Source of the DNA: Limnohabitans sp. B9-3
Lineage (GTDB): Bacteria > Pseudomonadota > Gammaproteobacteria > Burkholderiales > Burkholderiaceae_C
Length of the DNA: 64,000 nt
Direction of reading: 5' to 3'
Assembly: GCF_002778325.1 (NCBI RefSeq)
Contig: NZ_NESI01000001.1
Location: 496,001-560,000, forward strand
A program made the position numbers and the translations under genes. The notes under the pieces were generated by a model. The model saw nothing but the letters and a program-made list of their open reading frames with translations. It had not been told where the DNA came from and did no database searches. Positions within the stretch are counted from its first letter, which is position 1. Each line of letters opens with the position of its first letter. This document shows, one piece after another, positions 8,188-17,164 of the stretch.

Positions 8188-11100
8188 ACCCGCGCCAGCA
8201 CGGGTTTGAGCGCAACACCCGTGTGGGTGCCCTGCGCGACCACCGCTTCGGGCGTGTCGGCCGCGACGATCAAGCCGCCGCCGTTGCCGCCTTCGGGGCC
8301 GAGGTCGATGATCCAGTCGGCTTCGGCAATCACGTCAAGGTCGTGCTCAATCACCACCACGCTGTGGCCGGCATCCACCAAACGGTGCAACACGCGAATG
8401 AGTTTGTCCACGTCGGCCATGTGCAGACCCACTGTGGGTTCGTCCAACACATAGAGCGTGTGCGGGGCTTTGTTGCCACGGCGCGTCACGTCGTCGCGCA
8501 CCTTGCTTAGCTCGGTCACCAGCTTGATGCGCTGCGCTTCGCCGCCGCTGAGCGTGGGTGAAGGTTGGCCCAAGGTGAGGTAGCCCAAACCAACGTCTTT
8601 GAGCAATTGCAACGGGTGCGCAATATTGGGCATGGTGGCGAAAAAGTCAACCGCCTCGTCGACTTCCATTTGCAACACATCGCCAATGCTTTTGCCGCGC
8701 CAGCTCACCGCCAAGGTTTCGGGGTTGAAGCGTGCGCCGTGACAGGTTTCGCACGGCACTTTCACGTCCGGCAGAAAGCTCATCTCAATGGTGCGCAGGC
8801 CTTGGCCTTCGCAGGTGTGGCAACGGCCTTCACCGGTGTTGAAGCTGAAGCGCCCTGCGCCGTAGCCACGGGCTTTGGCTTCGAGCGTTTCTGCAAACAG
8901 TTTGCGAATCGTGTCCCAAAAACCAATGTAGGTTGCGGGGCAGCTGCGCGGAGTTTTACCAATCGGTGTTTGGTCGACTTCCAACACACGATCGATGGTT
9001 TGGTAACCATCCAAGCCTGTGCAGGCCACCCAGGCAGGGTGCTTGCCTTCCTCATCGAGTTTGCGGCCCGCTTGCGTGGAGCGCTGCGCCACCGCTGCGG
9101 CCACGTTGTGCAGCAGCACATCGCGCGCGAGCGTGGATTTGCCCGAGCCCGACACGCCCGTCACCGCCACCAAACGCTTGAGGGGGACGTCCACACTCAC
9201 GTCGTTCAGGTTGTGCAGCGAGGCGCCTTCGAGAGACAGCCAGTTCAGTTCTGCATTGGCAACATCGCGCCGCACCTGCAAGGGATGCCGCATCGCGTGC
9301 AACAAGTAGCGCCCCGTTTGCGAATCCGCTTGGTCGGTGATGTCTTTCACCGATCCCTCGCCCATCAAACGCCCACCGCGCTTGCCCGCGCTCGGCCCAA
9401 TGTCGATGATGTGGTCGGCGCGGCGAATGGTGTCTTCGTCGTGCTCCACCACCACCAGCGTGTTGCCTTTATCGCTGAGCAAATGCAGCGCGTTCAACAA
9501 AATTTGGTTGTCTCGCGCATGCAAGCCAATGGTCGGCTCGTCCAATACGTAACAGACGCCTTGCAAGTTACTACCCAGCTGCGCAGCCAAGCGAATGCGT
9601 TGCGCTTCACCACCGCTGAGCGTGGGTGCGCCACGGTCGAGCGTGAGGTAGTTCAAGCCCACTTGTTCTAAGAACTCCAACCGGCTCTTGATCTCTGGCA
9701 ACAGGTCGCGTGCGATGTCTGCCTCGCGACCACTCAACGTCAGGGTCTCGGCCCACTTGCGAATGTCGGTCACGCTCAAGCGCGCGATGTCGGTGATGCC
9801 CACGCCTGCAAACTTCACGGCACGCGCGGTGGCATTCAAACGGGTGCCCTCGCAGCTGGGGCAGGCAGTGTCGGCCAAGTCGTCCACATCGGGCTCGGCG
9901 AAGGTTTGCTCTCTTCCCTTGTTTTGGCCTTTGTCTTTGTCATCGCGCACCGAATCGTCCAGCACCTTGCGCTGGTCTTTGTCCAGTTTCACGCCCGTGC
10001 CCACACAGTCAGGGCACCAGCCGTGTTTGCTGTTGTACGAGAACAAGCGCGGGTCCAGCTCGGTGTACGAGGTATCACACACCGGGCAAGCGCGTTTGGT
10101 GGAATACACATCCAAGCGGCCAATGCTGTTGGTCTCGGTGCCCGCCGCCATCGCTTCGCGCAAACCGTCGAGCTGACTCAACACATGCACCACGCCCTTG
10201 CCGTGCTCCAGCGCCGTCGCCAAAGCAGCGCGTAAGGCGGGTTCGTTCTGAGCAGAGACTTCAAGACTGGCCACAGGCAACTCAATGGTGTGCTCTTTGA
10301 AACGGTCCAAACGCGGAAAGCCCGTGGTCGGCAAGAAGTGCCCGTCCACACGCAAATGGGTGTAGCCACGCGGACGCGCCCAATCGGCCAACTCGGTGTA
10401 GACACCTTTGCGGTTCATCACCAACGGGCTCAGCACACCAATGTGCTGCCCCTTGAACTCGCGCATCAGCTGCGCGGCAATACGATCAGGCGTTTGCGGC
10501 TGCACAGCAGCGCCGTCGTGGATGCAATGCTGCGTGCCCAACTTCACATACAACAAACGCAAGAAATGCCACACCTCCGTCGTCGTGCCCACCGTGGACT
10601 TGCGGCCACCGCGACTCAAGCGCTGCTCAATCGCCACCGTCGGCGGAATGCCATACACAGCATCCACCTCAGGACGCCCTGCGGGCTGCACAATGCTGCG
10701 GGCGTAAGCATTCAAGCTCTCCAAGTAACGACGCTGCCCTTCGTTGAACAAAATGTCAAACGCCAACGTCGACTTGCCTGACCCCGACACCCCCGTGATG
10801 ACGTTGAACTTGCCGCGAGGAATGTTCACACTCAAGCTCTTGAGGTTGTGCTCTTTCGCGTTGATGATTTGAATAGCGCCAGCATCGCTAGAAGCATGTC
10901 GCAAGCCACTCACCGCTGCTGGAGCAGTCGGTGTGCCGGGCAACGATGTTGAGCCTGCGTCTGAGGCGCCCGGCATACCGGCTGTTCCAGCAGCAGCGCC
11001 AGCAAAACGAAGCGAACCTTCAGCCGCAAGAAGCCCCACAGAAGCCTTAGCCACCGCATAAATCGACCCCATAGACTCCGCATACTCACGCAGCGCCAGC

Positions 11101-14090
11101 CCCGTGTGCGAGGTCGGGTGCAGACGCACTACCTCAGGCGGACCTTCGGCCACCAGCAAACCACCCGCCTCACCGCCTTCAGGCCCAAGGTCGATCAACC
11201 AATCGCTGGCACGGATCACGTCAAGGTTGTGCTCAATCACGATGAGCGAGTTGCCGTCTTCGAGCAAGCGGCGCATGGCGCGCATGAGCTTGGCGATGTC
11301 GTCAAAGTGCAGGCCCGTGGTGGGCTCGTCGAACATGAACAACACGCCCTTTTTGGCCAAGGCTTGGCGGCTGGATGTTTTGGCTTTGGCCGCTTCGGCC
11401 AAGAAACCCGCCAGCTTCAATCGCTGCGCTTCACCGCCACTCAAGGTGGGGACGGGTTGGCCGAGTTTGACGTAGTCAAGGCCGACATCGACGATGGGTT
11501 GAAGTGTGCGCACCACTTCGCGGTCGTTGGCAAAAATCTCCAGCGCCTCCCCCACTGTCAACTCAAGCACGTCAGCCACGTTCAAGACTCTTCGCGTCGC
11601 GACTGCGGGTGCAGCGTCTTGCTCGTCTTCGCTTCGCTCAGAATGTCGCTGCGCCGCTGCCCCCGCAGCCGCGCCGCGAAGTTCGCGCTCGATGGTGATT
11701 TCAAGAATTTCTGGCCGGTAACGTTTGCCGTTGCAGTCTTGGCAGCGCAAATATACGTCGCTCAAAAACTGCATTTCCACATGCTCAAAGCCCGAGCCGC
11801 CGCAGGTGGCGCAGCGGCCATCGCCACTGTTGAAACTGAACTTCGAGGCGGTGTAGCCGCGCTGTTTCGACATGGGGGCGACGGCAAAAATTTCGCGCAC
11901 CGCATCCCACGCGCCCACGTAGCTGGCGGGGTTGGAGCGCGCCGTTTTGCCGATGGGCGATTGGTCCACAAACACCACGTCGCTCAAATGGTCTGCACCG
12001 AGCAAACGGTCGTGTGCGCCCGGGGTTTCGGTGGCGCGACCGAAGTGGCGCATCAAGGCGGGGGTCAACACGTCTTGGATGAGCGTGGATTTACCCGAGC
12101 CACTCACGCCCGTGATGCAGACCAAGCGCTGCAAAGGAAACTCAATGCTCAGGTTTTGCAGGTTGTGCTCGCGCGCGCCTTCCAAAATCAAACGAGGTGT
12201 GCTGTCGGTGACCAAGCGCTTGAGGCCTAAGCCAATGCTTTTGCGCGCGCCCAAATAAGCGCCGGTCAAGGTGTCGGCCGATTTCAAATCTTCGGTGGTG
12301 CCGTCAAACACAATCTGCCCGCCCTTAACACCAGGGCCTGGCCCCATGTCGATGATGCGGTCAGCGCACAGCATGACGGCCGGGTCATGCTCCACCACCA
12401 CCAAGGTGTTGCCCGCATCGCGCAGACGCAGCATGGCTTGGTTGATGCGGTTCATGTCACGCGGATGCAAGCCAATGCTGGGCTCATCCAGCACAAACAA
12501 AGTGTTCACCAACGAAGTGCCCAAGGCTGTGGTGAGGTTGATGCGCTGCACCTCGCCGCCGCTGAGCGTGCGGCTTTGACGGTCGAGCGTGAGGTAGCCA
12601 ATGCCCACGTCGCTGAGGTACTTCATGCGCGTGCGAATTTCATCCATCAGCAAGTGCAGCGCTTGTGCATCGGCCCCCGCCACGTCGACTTCGGTGGCGT
12701 TGAAAAAGCGGTGCAGTTTGTCGATGGGCAGCAGCATCAAGTCGTGCAGGCACAGGCCCGGCATGGCTTCGAGTTGCTCGCGGGTCCACTGCACGCCTTG
12801 GGGCATGAAGCGCTTGGCGGGCGGCAACACGGCGTCGGCATTTTCTTTGCTGCCAATGCGCCACAGCAAGCTGTCGGTTTTGAGTCGCGCACCCGCGCAC
12901 ACGCCGCATGGGGTGTAGCTGCGGTACTTCGAGAGCAGCACCCGGATGTGCATCTTGTACGACTTGCTCTCCAAATATTCAAAGAACCGTTTCACGCCAT
13001 ACCACTGGTGATTCCATTTGCCTTTCCACAGCGGCGAGCCGTGAATGACCCAATCTTTTTGCTCTTGGGTCAGCTTGGTCCAAGGCGTGTCGCGCGGAAT
13101 GCCTTCGGCTTCGGCGTGGCGCATCAAGTCGTCTTGGGTTTCGGCCCAAGCGGGCGTTTGAATCGTTTTGATGGCGCCCGCACGCAAGGTGAGTTTCTCG
13201 TTGGGGATGACCAAGCCGTAGTCCACCCCAATCACGCGTCCAAAGCCGCGACAAGTCTCACACGCGCCCACTGCCGAGTTGAACGAGAACATCGACGGTA
13301 TGGGGTCGCTGTAGCGCAAGTCGCTGTCGGGGCAATGCAGGCCGGTGGAGAAGCGCCACAGTTCGGGCGTGGACTCAGCGTCCAAAGACCAATACACATT
13401 CAAGCGACCGCCACCGCGTTTGATGGCCAACTCAATCGCCTCCAACACGCGCGCCTGTTCGGTGTTACCCAACTTAAACCGGTCCGCCACCACATCGAGC
13501 AACTTGCGCGGGCCTGTGGGTGTGGCCACTTCGCGCTCGGCATGCACGCGGGTGAAGCCACTGGCGCTCAGCCACTGCTCAACTTCGGCGGCCGTGGTGT
13601 TGGCTGGCAACTCCACGGGGAAAGTCATGATCAAGCGCGGGTCTTGCGCTTGGGCGGCACAACGGCGTTGCAGTTCGGCGTAAATGGTTTGCGGCGTGTC
13701 GTGCTGCACGGCTTGCGCGGTTTGACGGTCAAATAACTGGCCAGCACGGGCGATCATCAACTTCAGGTGATCGTTCAGCTCGGTCATCGTGCCCACCGTG
13801 GAGCGCGAGCTGCGCACAGGGTTGGTTTGGTCAATCGCAATCGCGGGGGGCACGCCCTCTACTTTGTCAACGGCAGGGCGGTCCATGCGGTCTAGGAACT
13901 GACGGGCGTAGGCGCTGAAGGTCTCTACATAACGGCGTTGGCCTTCTGCATACAAGGTGTCAAACACCAAACTCGATTTGCCCGAGCCGCTAGGGCCGGT
14001 GACTACGGTGAGTTCGCAGGTGCGAATGTCGAGGTCTAAGTTTTTGAGGTTGTGTTGGCGTGCGCCACGGATGCGGATAGTGCCTGACAT
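8184..14090 (-). CDS. uvrA: tandem (double-length) excinuclease subunit UvrA
   Basis: This 1968-aa protein is two UvrA units fused head to tail, giving four ABC ATPase domains. Ordinary UvrA is about 940 aa. Walker A motifs lie near residues 32-39 (GPSGSGKS), 660, 1100 and 1643 (GVSGSGKS), and four LSGGE signatures are present. In the N-terminal half the first zinc module is degenerate: CPDSD replaces the CxxC pair although CETC remains. The C-terminal half keeps CPVC and CPDC. Both halves keep the second zinc finger (CATC/CQDC and CHTC/CETC). The linker between the halves (about 1000-1065) is low-complexity and carries a DNA palindrome; a second repeat-like insert lies near 812-822. Double UvrAs are known in other bacteria. 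Whether this acts in nucleotide excision repair or in self-resistance cannot be told here. It is coupled to the MFS gene downstream. Confidence 0.93.
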   Translation of the reverse strand: MSGTIRIRGARQHNLKNLDLDIRTCELTVVTGPSGSGKSSLVFDTLYAEGQRRYVETFSAYARQFLDRMDRPAVDKVEGVPPAIAIDQTNPVRSSRSTVGTMTELNDHLKLMIARAGQLFDRQTAQAVQHDTPQTIYAELQRRCAAQAQDPRLIMTFPVELPANTTAAEVEQWLSASGFTRVHAEREVATPTGPRKLLDVVADRFKLGNTEQARVLEAIELAIKRGGGRLNVYWSLDAESTPELWRFSTGLHCPDSDLRYSDPIPSMFSFNSAVGACETCRGFGRVIGVDYGLVIPNEKLTLRAGAIKTIQTPAWAETQDDLMRHAEAEGIPRDTPWTKLTQEQKDWVIHGSPLWKGKWNHQWYGVKRFFEYLESKSYKMHIRVLLSKYRSYTPCGVCAGARLKTDSLLWRIGSKENADAVLPPAKRFMPQGVQWTREQLEAMPGLCLHDLMLLPIDKLHRFFNATEVDVAGADAQALHLLMDEIRTRMKYLSDVGIGYLTLDRQSRTLSGGEVQRINLTTALGTSLVNTLFVLDEPSIGLHPRDMNRINQAMLRLRDAGNTLVVVEHDPAVMLCADRIIDMGPGPGVKGGQIVFDGTTEDLKSADTLTGAYLGARKSIGLGLKRLVTDSTPRLILEGAREHNLQNLSIEFPLQRLVCITGVSGSGKSTLIQDVLTPALMRHFGRATETPGAHDRLLGADHLSDVVFVDQSPIGKTARSNPASYVGAWDAVREIFAVAPMSKQRGYTASKFSFNSGDGRCATCGGSGFEHVEMQFLSDVYLRCQDCNGKRYRPEILEITIERELRGAAAGAAAQRHSERSEDEQDAAPAVATRRVLNVADVLELTVGEALEIFANDREVVRTLQPIVDVGLDYVKLGQPVPTLSGGEAQRLKLAGFLAEAAKAKTSSRQALAKKGVLFMFDEPTTGLHFDDIAKLMRAMRRLLEDGNSLIVIEHNLDVIRASDWLIDLGPEGGEAGGLLVAEGPPEVVRLHPTSHTGLALREYAESMGSIYAVAKASVGLLAAEGSLRFAGAAAGTAGMPGASDAGSTSLPGTPTAPAAVSGLRHASSDAGAIQIINAKEHNLKSLSVNIPRGKFNVITGVSGSGKSTLAFDILFNEGQRRYLESLNAYARSIVQPAGRPEVDAVYGIPPTVAIEQRLSRGGRKSTVGTTTEVWHFLRLLYVKLGTQHCIHDGAAVQPQTPDRIAAQLMREFKGQHIGVLSPLVMNRKGVYTELADWARPRGYTHLRVDGHFLPTTGFPRLDRFKEHTIELPVASLEVSAQNEPALRAALATALEHGKGVVHVLSQLDGLREAMAAGTETNSIGRLDVYSTKRACPVCDTSYTELDPRLFSYNSKHGWCPDCVGTGVKLDKDQRKVLDDSVRDDKDKGQNKGREQTFAEPDVDDLADTACPSCEGTRLNATARAVKFAGVGITDIARLSVTDIRKWAETLTLSGREADIARDLLPEIKSRLEFLEQVGLNYLTLDRGAPTLSGGEAQRIRLAAQLGSNLQGVCYVLDEPTIGLHARDNQILLNALHLLSDKGNTLVVVEHDEDTIRRADHIIDIGPSAGKRGGRLMGEGSVKDITDQADSQTGRYLLHAMRHPLQVRRDVANAELNWLSLEGASLHNLNDVSVDVPLKRLVAVTGVSGSGKSTLARDVLLHNVAAAVAQRSTQAGRKLDEEGKHPAWVACTGLDGYQTIDRVLEVDQTPIGKTPRSCPATYIGFWDTIRKLFAETLEAKARGYGAGRFSFNTGEGRCHTCEGQGLRTIEMSFLPDVKVPCETCHGARFNPETLAVSWRGKSIGDVLQMEVDEAVDFFATMPNIAHPLQLLKDVGLGYLTLGQPSPTLSGGEAQRIKLVTELSKVRDDVTRRGNKAPHTLYVLDEPTVGLHMADVDKLIRVLHRLVDAGHSVVVIEHDLDVIAEADWIIDLGPEGGNGGGLIVAADTPEAVVAQGTHTGVALKPVLARV
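10915..10994. repeat. imperfect palindrome inside the uvrA linker
   Basis: Two 27-nt arms, 10915-10941 and 10968-10994, match as an inverted repeat at 24 of 27 positions around a 26-nt centre. All three mismatches are transitions, so they become G·U pairs if read as plus-strand RNA. It encodes part of the Pro/Ala/Ser/Gly-rich linker between the two UvrA halves and looks like a REP-type palindromic unit captured in a permissive site. Confidence 0.65.
11624..11654 (-). repeat. REP-like short element within uvrA (encodes RHSERSE)
   Basis: The minus strand reads CATTCTGAGCGAAGCGAAG, the core of a repeat common in bacterial intergenic regions whose translation gives HSERSE. Here it lies in frame in the second ABC domain, inside an Ala-rich insert (AAAGAAAQRHSERSEDEQ) between the zinc finger and the following domain. 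Recognition of the repeat family is from memory. Confidence 0.5.
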
Positions 14091-14189
14091 GGCGGGGCCT
14101 TTGGAAGTGTGGCGAATATTCTAGAGATTCGCGCAGGCCCGCATCCGTATCGGGGCATTGACATCCTTAAGCATTCAATCGTGACGTAC

Positions 14190-14227
14190 CAAGCAAAACG
14201 CCACGGACCAGCCGTGGCGTTTTGCTT
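14190..14227. terminator. strong bidirectional hairpin terminator
   Basis: A 17-bp perfect inverted repeat (CAAGCAAAACGCCACGG / CCGTGGCGTTTTGCTTG) around a 5-nt loop. In minus-strand sense it follows the small membrane-protein gene and precedes uvrA, so it should end that transcript. The stem carries T-rich arms on both strands. Confidence 0.8.
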
Positions 14228-14245
14228 GCGAGAAGAAACAACAGC

Positions 14246-14419
14246 TTACTTGGCAGCAGAGGCGTCAGCCGATGCCGGACCAGAAGCCGCTTCAGCAGGA
14301 GCATGCACGGCATCAGCGCCATGCTTCTCGCCACTCATGTCCAAGCTGTCGCCACCTTGCATGATCACAAACATGGCCAAGCCCGCAAAGATCACAAAGC
14401 CCACAAAAATTTTCAACAT
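14246..14419 (-). CDS. small single-pass membrane protein, 57 aa
   Basis: A short gene beginning MLKIFVGFVIFAGLAMFVIM, a single hydrophobic helix at residues 3-20, followed by a polar tail rich in Ala, Asp, Ser and Glu (MSGEKHGADAVHAPAEAAS). A good Shine-Dalgarno (GGAGAT) sits five bases before the ATG, and a rho-independent hairpin follows the stop, so the reading frame is well framed as an independent unit. I recognise no family. Its topology is probably N-in with a periplasmic acidic tail, by inference only. Confidence 0.75.
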   Translation of the reverse strand: MLKIFVGFVIFAGLAMFVIMQGGDSLDMSGEKHGADAVHAPAEAASGPASADASAAK

Positions 14420-14439
14420 ATTAAATCTCCGAAATCAGT

Positions 14440-14465
14440 AAAAAGCCCTCCACCAGGGAGGGCTT
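14440..14465 (-). terminator. rho-independent terminator of the MFS gene
   Basis: In minus-strand sense AAGCCCTCCC-TGGT-GGAGGGCTT is followed by a T run, starting about 38 bases after the MFS stop codon. It separates that gene from the 57-aa membrane protein. Confidence 0.85.
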
Positions 14466-14502
14466 GAATGTAGCACCCAGGTCACCCTAGGAAGCTTACA
14501 AA

Positions 14503-16266
14503 TTAGTCGTTGGCGTAGATGTCCACGTCTTTGGTTTCTTTGATGAACAAGCCACCGATCACGACGGTTGCGCCGGCGATGATGATCGGATACCACAAGC
14601 CGTTGTACATGTTGCCGGTCTGGGCCACGATCGCGAAAGCGGTTGTGGGCATCAAACCACCAAACCAGCCGTTACCGATGTGGTAAGGCAAGGACATGGA
14701 TGTGTAACGGATGCGAGTGGGGAACATCTCAACCAACATGGCGGCGATAGGACCGTAGACCATAGTCACCAACAACACCAAGTAAGTGAGGATGATGACA
14801 ACGGTGACTTTGTCGAACTTGGCCATGTCAGCTTTGGCGGGGTAGTTAGCGGCCTTCAAAGCAGCGCCCAAGTTGGAAGCCAGCAAGGTCGTACCGGCGG
14901 TCTTCTCGTTGCTCAGGTCTTTGACAGACTTGGTGGCAGCTTCGATGGCCTTGGCATCTTTGGGTTCAGCAGCGTTCAGAGCAGCCAACTTTTCCTCAGC
15001 CTTGGCCTTGGCAGCAGCGATGTCTTCAGCAGAGTACTTGACGTTGACCACGGTCTCGCCCACTTTGATCACTGCAGGGGTGCCCGCAGGCGCTGCAATG
15101 TTTTCGTAGGAAACCGAAGCACCAGCCAAACGTTGTTTAGCGATGTCGCAAGAAGAAGTGAACTTCTTGGTACCTGTGGGGTTGAACTGGAACGAGCACT
15201 CGGCTGGATCGGCAGTCACCGTGACCTTGGCCGACTGCTGAGCAGCGTACAGGTCAGGGTTGGCTGCTTTGGTCAGCGCTTCGAAAACCGGGAAGTAAGT
15301 GACCACGGCCAACAAGCAACCAGCCAAGATCAGTGGTTTACGACCGATTTTGTCCGACAGCGTGCCGAAGATCACGAAGAACGGTGTGCCGATGATCAAA
15401 GAGATCGCGACCATGATGTTGGCGGTGGCGCCGTCCACTTTCAACGCTTGTGTCAAGAAGAACAAAGCGTAGAACTGACCGGAATACCAAACCACAGCCT
15501 GGCCCATGACCAAGCCGAACAAGGCCAAGATCACGATTTTCAGGTTTTTCCACTGGCCGAAAGATTCGGACAGAGGCGCTTTGGAAGTCTTGCCTTCGGC
15601 TTTCATTTTCACGAAAGCAGGTGATTCGTTCATGCTCAAACGGATGTACACCGAGATGATCAGCATGATCACAGAGACCAGGAACGGAACGCGCCAGCCC
15701 CAATCAGCAAAAGCTTCTTCGCCGATGATGGTCCGTGTGCCCAAGATCACCATCAGTGACAGGAACAAGCCCAATGTCGCTGTGGTCTGGATCCAGGCGG
15801 TGTAGGCACCACGCTGGCCCGCTGGGGCATGCTCAGCCACATAAGTGGCGGCACCACCGTACTCACCACCCAAAGCCAAACCTTGCAGCAAGCGCAGGCA
15901 GATCAGGATGACGGGAGCGGCCACGCCAATGCTGGCATAGTTGGGCAAAACGCCCACGATGAAGGTCGACACACCCATGATCAGGATGGTGACCAAGAAG
16001 GTGTACTTGCGGCCGATCATGTCGCCCAAGCGGCCGAAGAAGATCGCGCCGAAAGGACGCACGATGAAACCGGCAGCAAACGCCAGCAAAGCGAAGATGA
16101 AAGCAGAGCCTTCGTCCAAGCCGCTGAAGAATTGCTTGGCAATGATCGCTGCCAATGAACCGTACAGATAAAAGTCATACCATTCGAAAACGGTACCCAA
16201 AGAAGAGGCGAAGATCACCTTCTTCTCTTCACCCGTCATCGGGCGATTTGCAGCTGCTGTTGCCAT
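14503..16266 (-). CDS. MFS transporter of the metabolite:H+ symporter type with periplasmic insert
   Basis: A 587-aa transporter. The N-terminal part (SLGTVFEWYDFYLYGSLAAI, then GRLGDMIGRKYTF) is typical of the MHS group that includes ShiA, KgtP and ProP. That group is usually 420-450 aa. The extra length comes from an insert of about 148 residues (roughly 337-485) between the segment after GRKPLILAGCLL (TM9) and VTVVIILTYLVLLV (TM10), predicted to be periplasmic. It has two cysteines, SFQFNPTG-like beta sequence and an Ala/Lys/Glu-rich helical part. Substrate unknown. The start is supported by AAGGAG upstream. A terminator follows the gene. Confidence 0.88.
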   Translation of the reverse strand: MATAAANRPMTGEEKKVIFASSLGTVFEWYDFYLYGSLAAIIAKQFFSGLDEGSAFIFALLAFAAGFIVRPFGAIFFGRLGDMIGRKYTFLVTILIMGVSTFIVGVLPNYASIGVAAPVILICLRLLQGLALGGEYGGAATYVAEHAPAGQRGAYTAWIQTTATLGLFLSLMVILGTRTIIGEEAFADWGWRVPFLVSVIMLIISVYIRLSMNESPAFVKMKAEGKTSKAPLSESFGQWKNLKIVILALFGLVMGQAVVWYSGQFYALFFLTQALKVDGATANIMVAISLIIGTPFFVIFGTLSDKIGRKPLILAGCLLAVVTYFPVFEALTKAANPDLYAAQQSAKVTVTADPAECSFQFNPTGTKKFTSSCDIAKQRLAGASVSYENIAAPAGTPAVIKVGETVVNVKYSAEDIAAAKAKAEEKLAALNAAEPKDAKAIEAATKSVKDLSNEKTAGTTLLASNLGAALKAANYPAKADMAKFDKVTVVIILTYLVLLVTMVYGPIAAMLVEMFPTRIRYTSMSLPYHIGNGWFGGLMPTTAFAIVAQTGNMYNGLWYPIIIAGATVVIGGLFIKETKDVDIYAND

Positions 16267-16531
16267 GTGTTGTGTCTCCTTAGACGATTAACTTCAATGC
16301 CCTGACTGAGCATTGCGCCGCGCAACTATCAGCGGAATAGCTGACCCAATTCTGACGTCATGGACAAACAGGAAGTCCAGCATCTGAGCTTTTCCCCAAA
16401 AGTTAGTAATAACCCTTTGAGGTAATTTCCCATCATGGAAAAAGCATGCGTTGGATCAAGTAATTTAGAAATTCGTGTTAAAAAATTCAGGGTAATTCCT
16501 GAGCAATATTTTTAAACCGCCCTCGCGCAGA
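16267..16531. promoter_or_regulatory. 265-bp intergenic region upstream of the MHS-type transporter
   Basis: AT-rich sequence that must hold the promoter of the minus-strand transporter and the 3' end of the isomerase unit. Apart from the AAGGAG ribosome site at its edge I see no clear promoter or operator. Confidence 0.4.
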
Positions 16532-17164
16532 TCAACGCTTAACGCCGGCTTGGACATTGGCAACAGAACCCCAAGCGTTGTCAAACCACGGATCCTCGTC
16601 CAGGTAAGCACGCATCATGGGCAAAGCGTCCAAGCCCCAAAACAGCTTGTCGTCGACGCAGAACGTAGGCACACCAAACGCCCCACGCGCAAGAGCCTCA
16701 TCGGTGTTGGCTTTGAGCTGGGCTTTCACCTCGGGAGCGTCCATGGCGCGTGCAGGATTGAGCTGCTGGACCAACGCTGGCAAACGCGACGCATCATCGG
16801 CGGCCATGCCGCCTTGCCACACATGGCGAAATACGGTTTCGCACACCCAACGGTTGGGCGCGCCATCTGTGCTGCATGCCAGCGCCAGACGCAGCAAAGC
16901 CAAGGGGTTGAAGGGGTGCGCCGCCGGCATGTCAAAACGCACACCCAATTGACGGGCTTGCCACAGCACTTGCCGATACGTCCACTCCCGTTTGCCTGCG
17001 ATCTCGGCAGGCCCTAATTGCCCGTGGTGCTTGAGCATGCCGGCAAACAGCACGGGCTTGTAAACCACGTGGTGGCTCACCCCCATCAAAGCAGACGGCA
17101 GGGCCTCGAATGCCAAGTAGGCATACGGCGAAATAAAATCAAGGTAGCAGGTGATGGTTTTCAT
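16532..17164 (-). CDS. DsbA-family protein, 2-hydroxychromene-2-carboxylate isomerase-like
   Basis: A 210-aa thioredoxin-fold protein of the DsbA/HCCA-isomerase (GST kappa-like) family: KTITCYLDFISPYAYLAF at the N-terminus and GAFGVPTFCVDDKLFWGLDAL near the C-terminus are characteristic. The FISPYAY segment replaces the CxxC of true DsbA and carries the conserved serine used with glutathione. The isomerase role in naphthalene-type degradation is the name-giving activity; no such pathway is nearby, so the substrate is unknown. The ATG at 17162-17164 is chosen because it overlaps the upstream stop by four bases (ATGA). Confidence 0.85.
   Translation of the reverse strand: MKTITCYLDFISPYAYLAFEALPSALMGVSHHVVYKPVLFAGMLKHHGQLGPAEIAGKREWTYRQVLWQARQLGVRFDMPAAHPFNPLALLRLALACSTDGAPNRWVCETVFRHVWQGGMAADDASRLPALVQQLNPARAMDAPEVKAQLKANTDEALARGAFGVPTFCVDDKLFWGLDALPMMRAYLDEDPWFDNAWGSVANVQAGVKR

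Noticed and set aside
8565..13736. Long plus-strand frames (up to 449 aa) opposite uvrA
   Set aside because: They mirror a long GC-rich gene, have no family resemblance, and lack ribosome sites and promoters.
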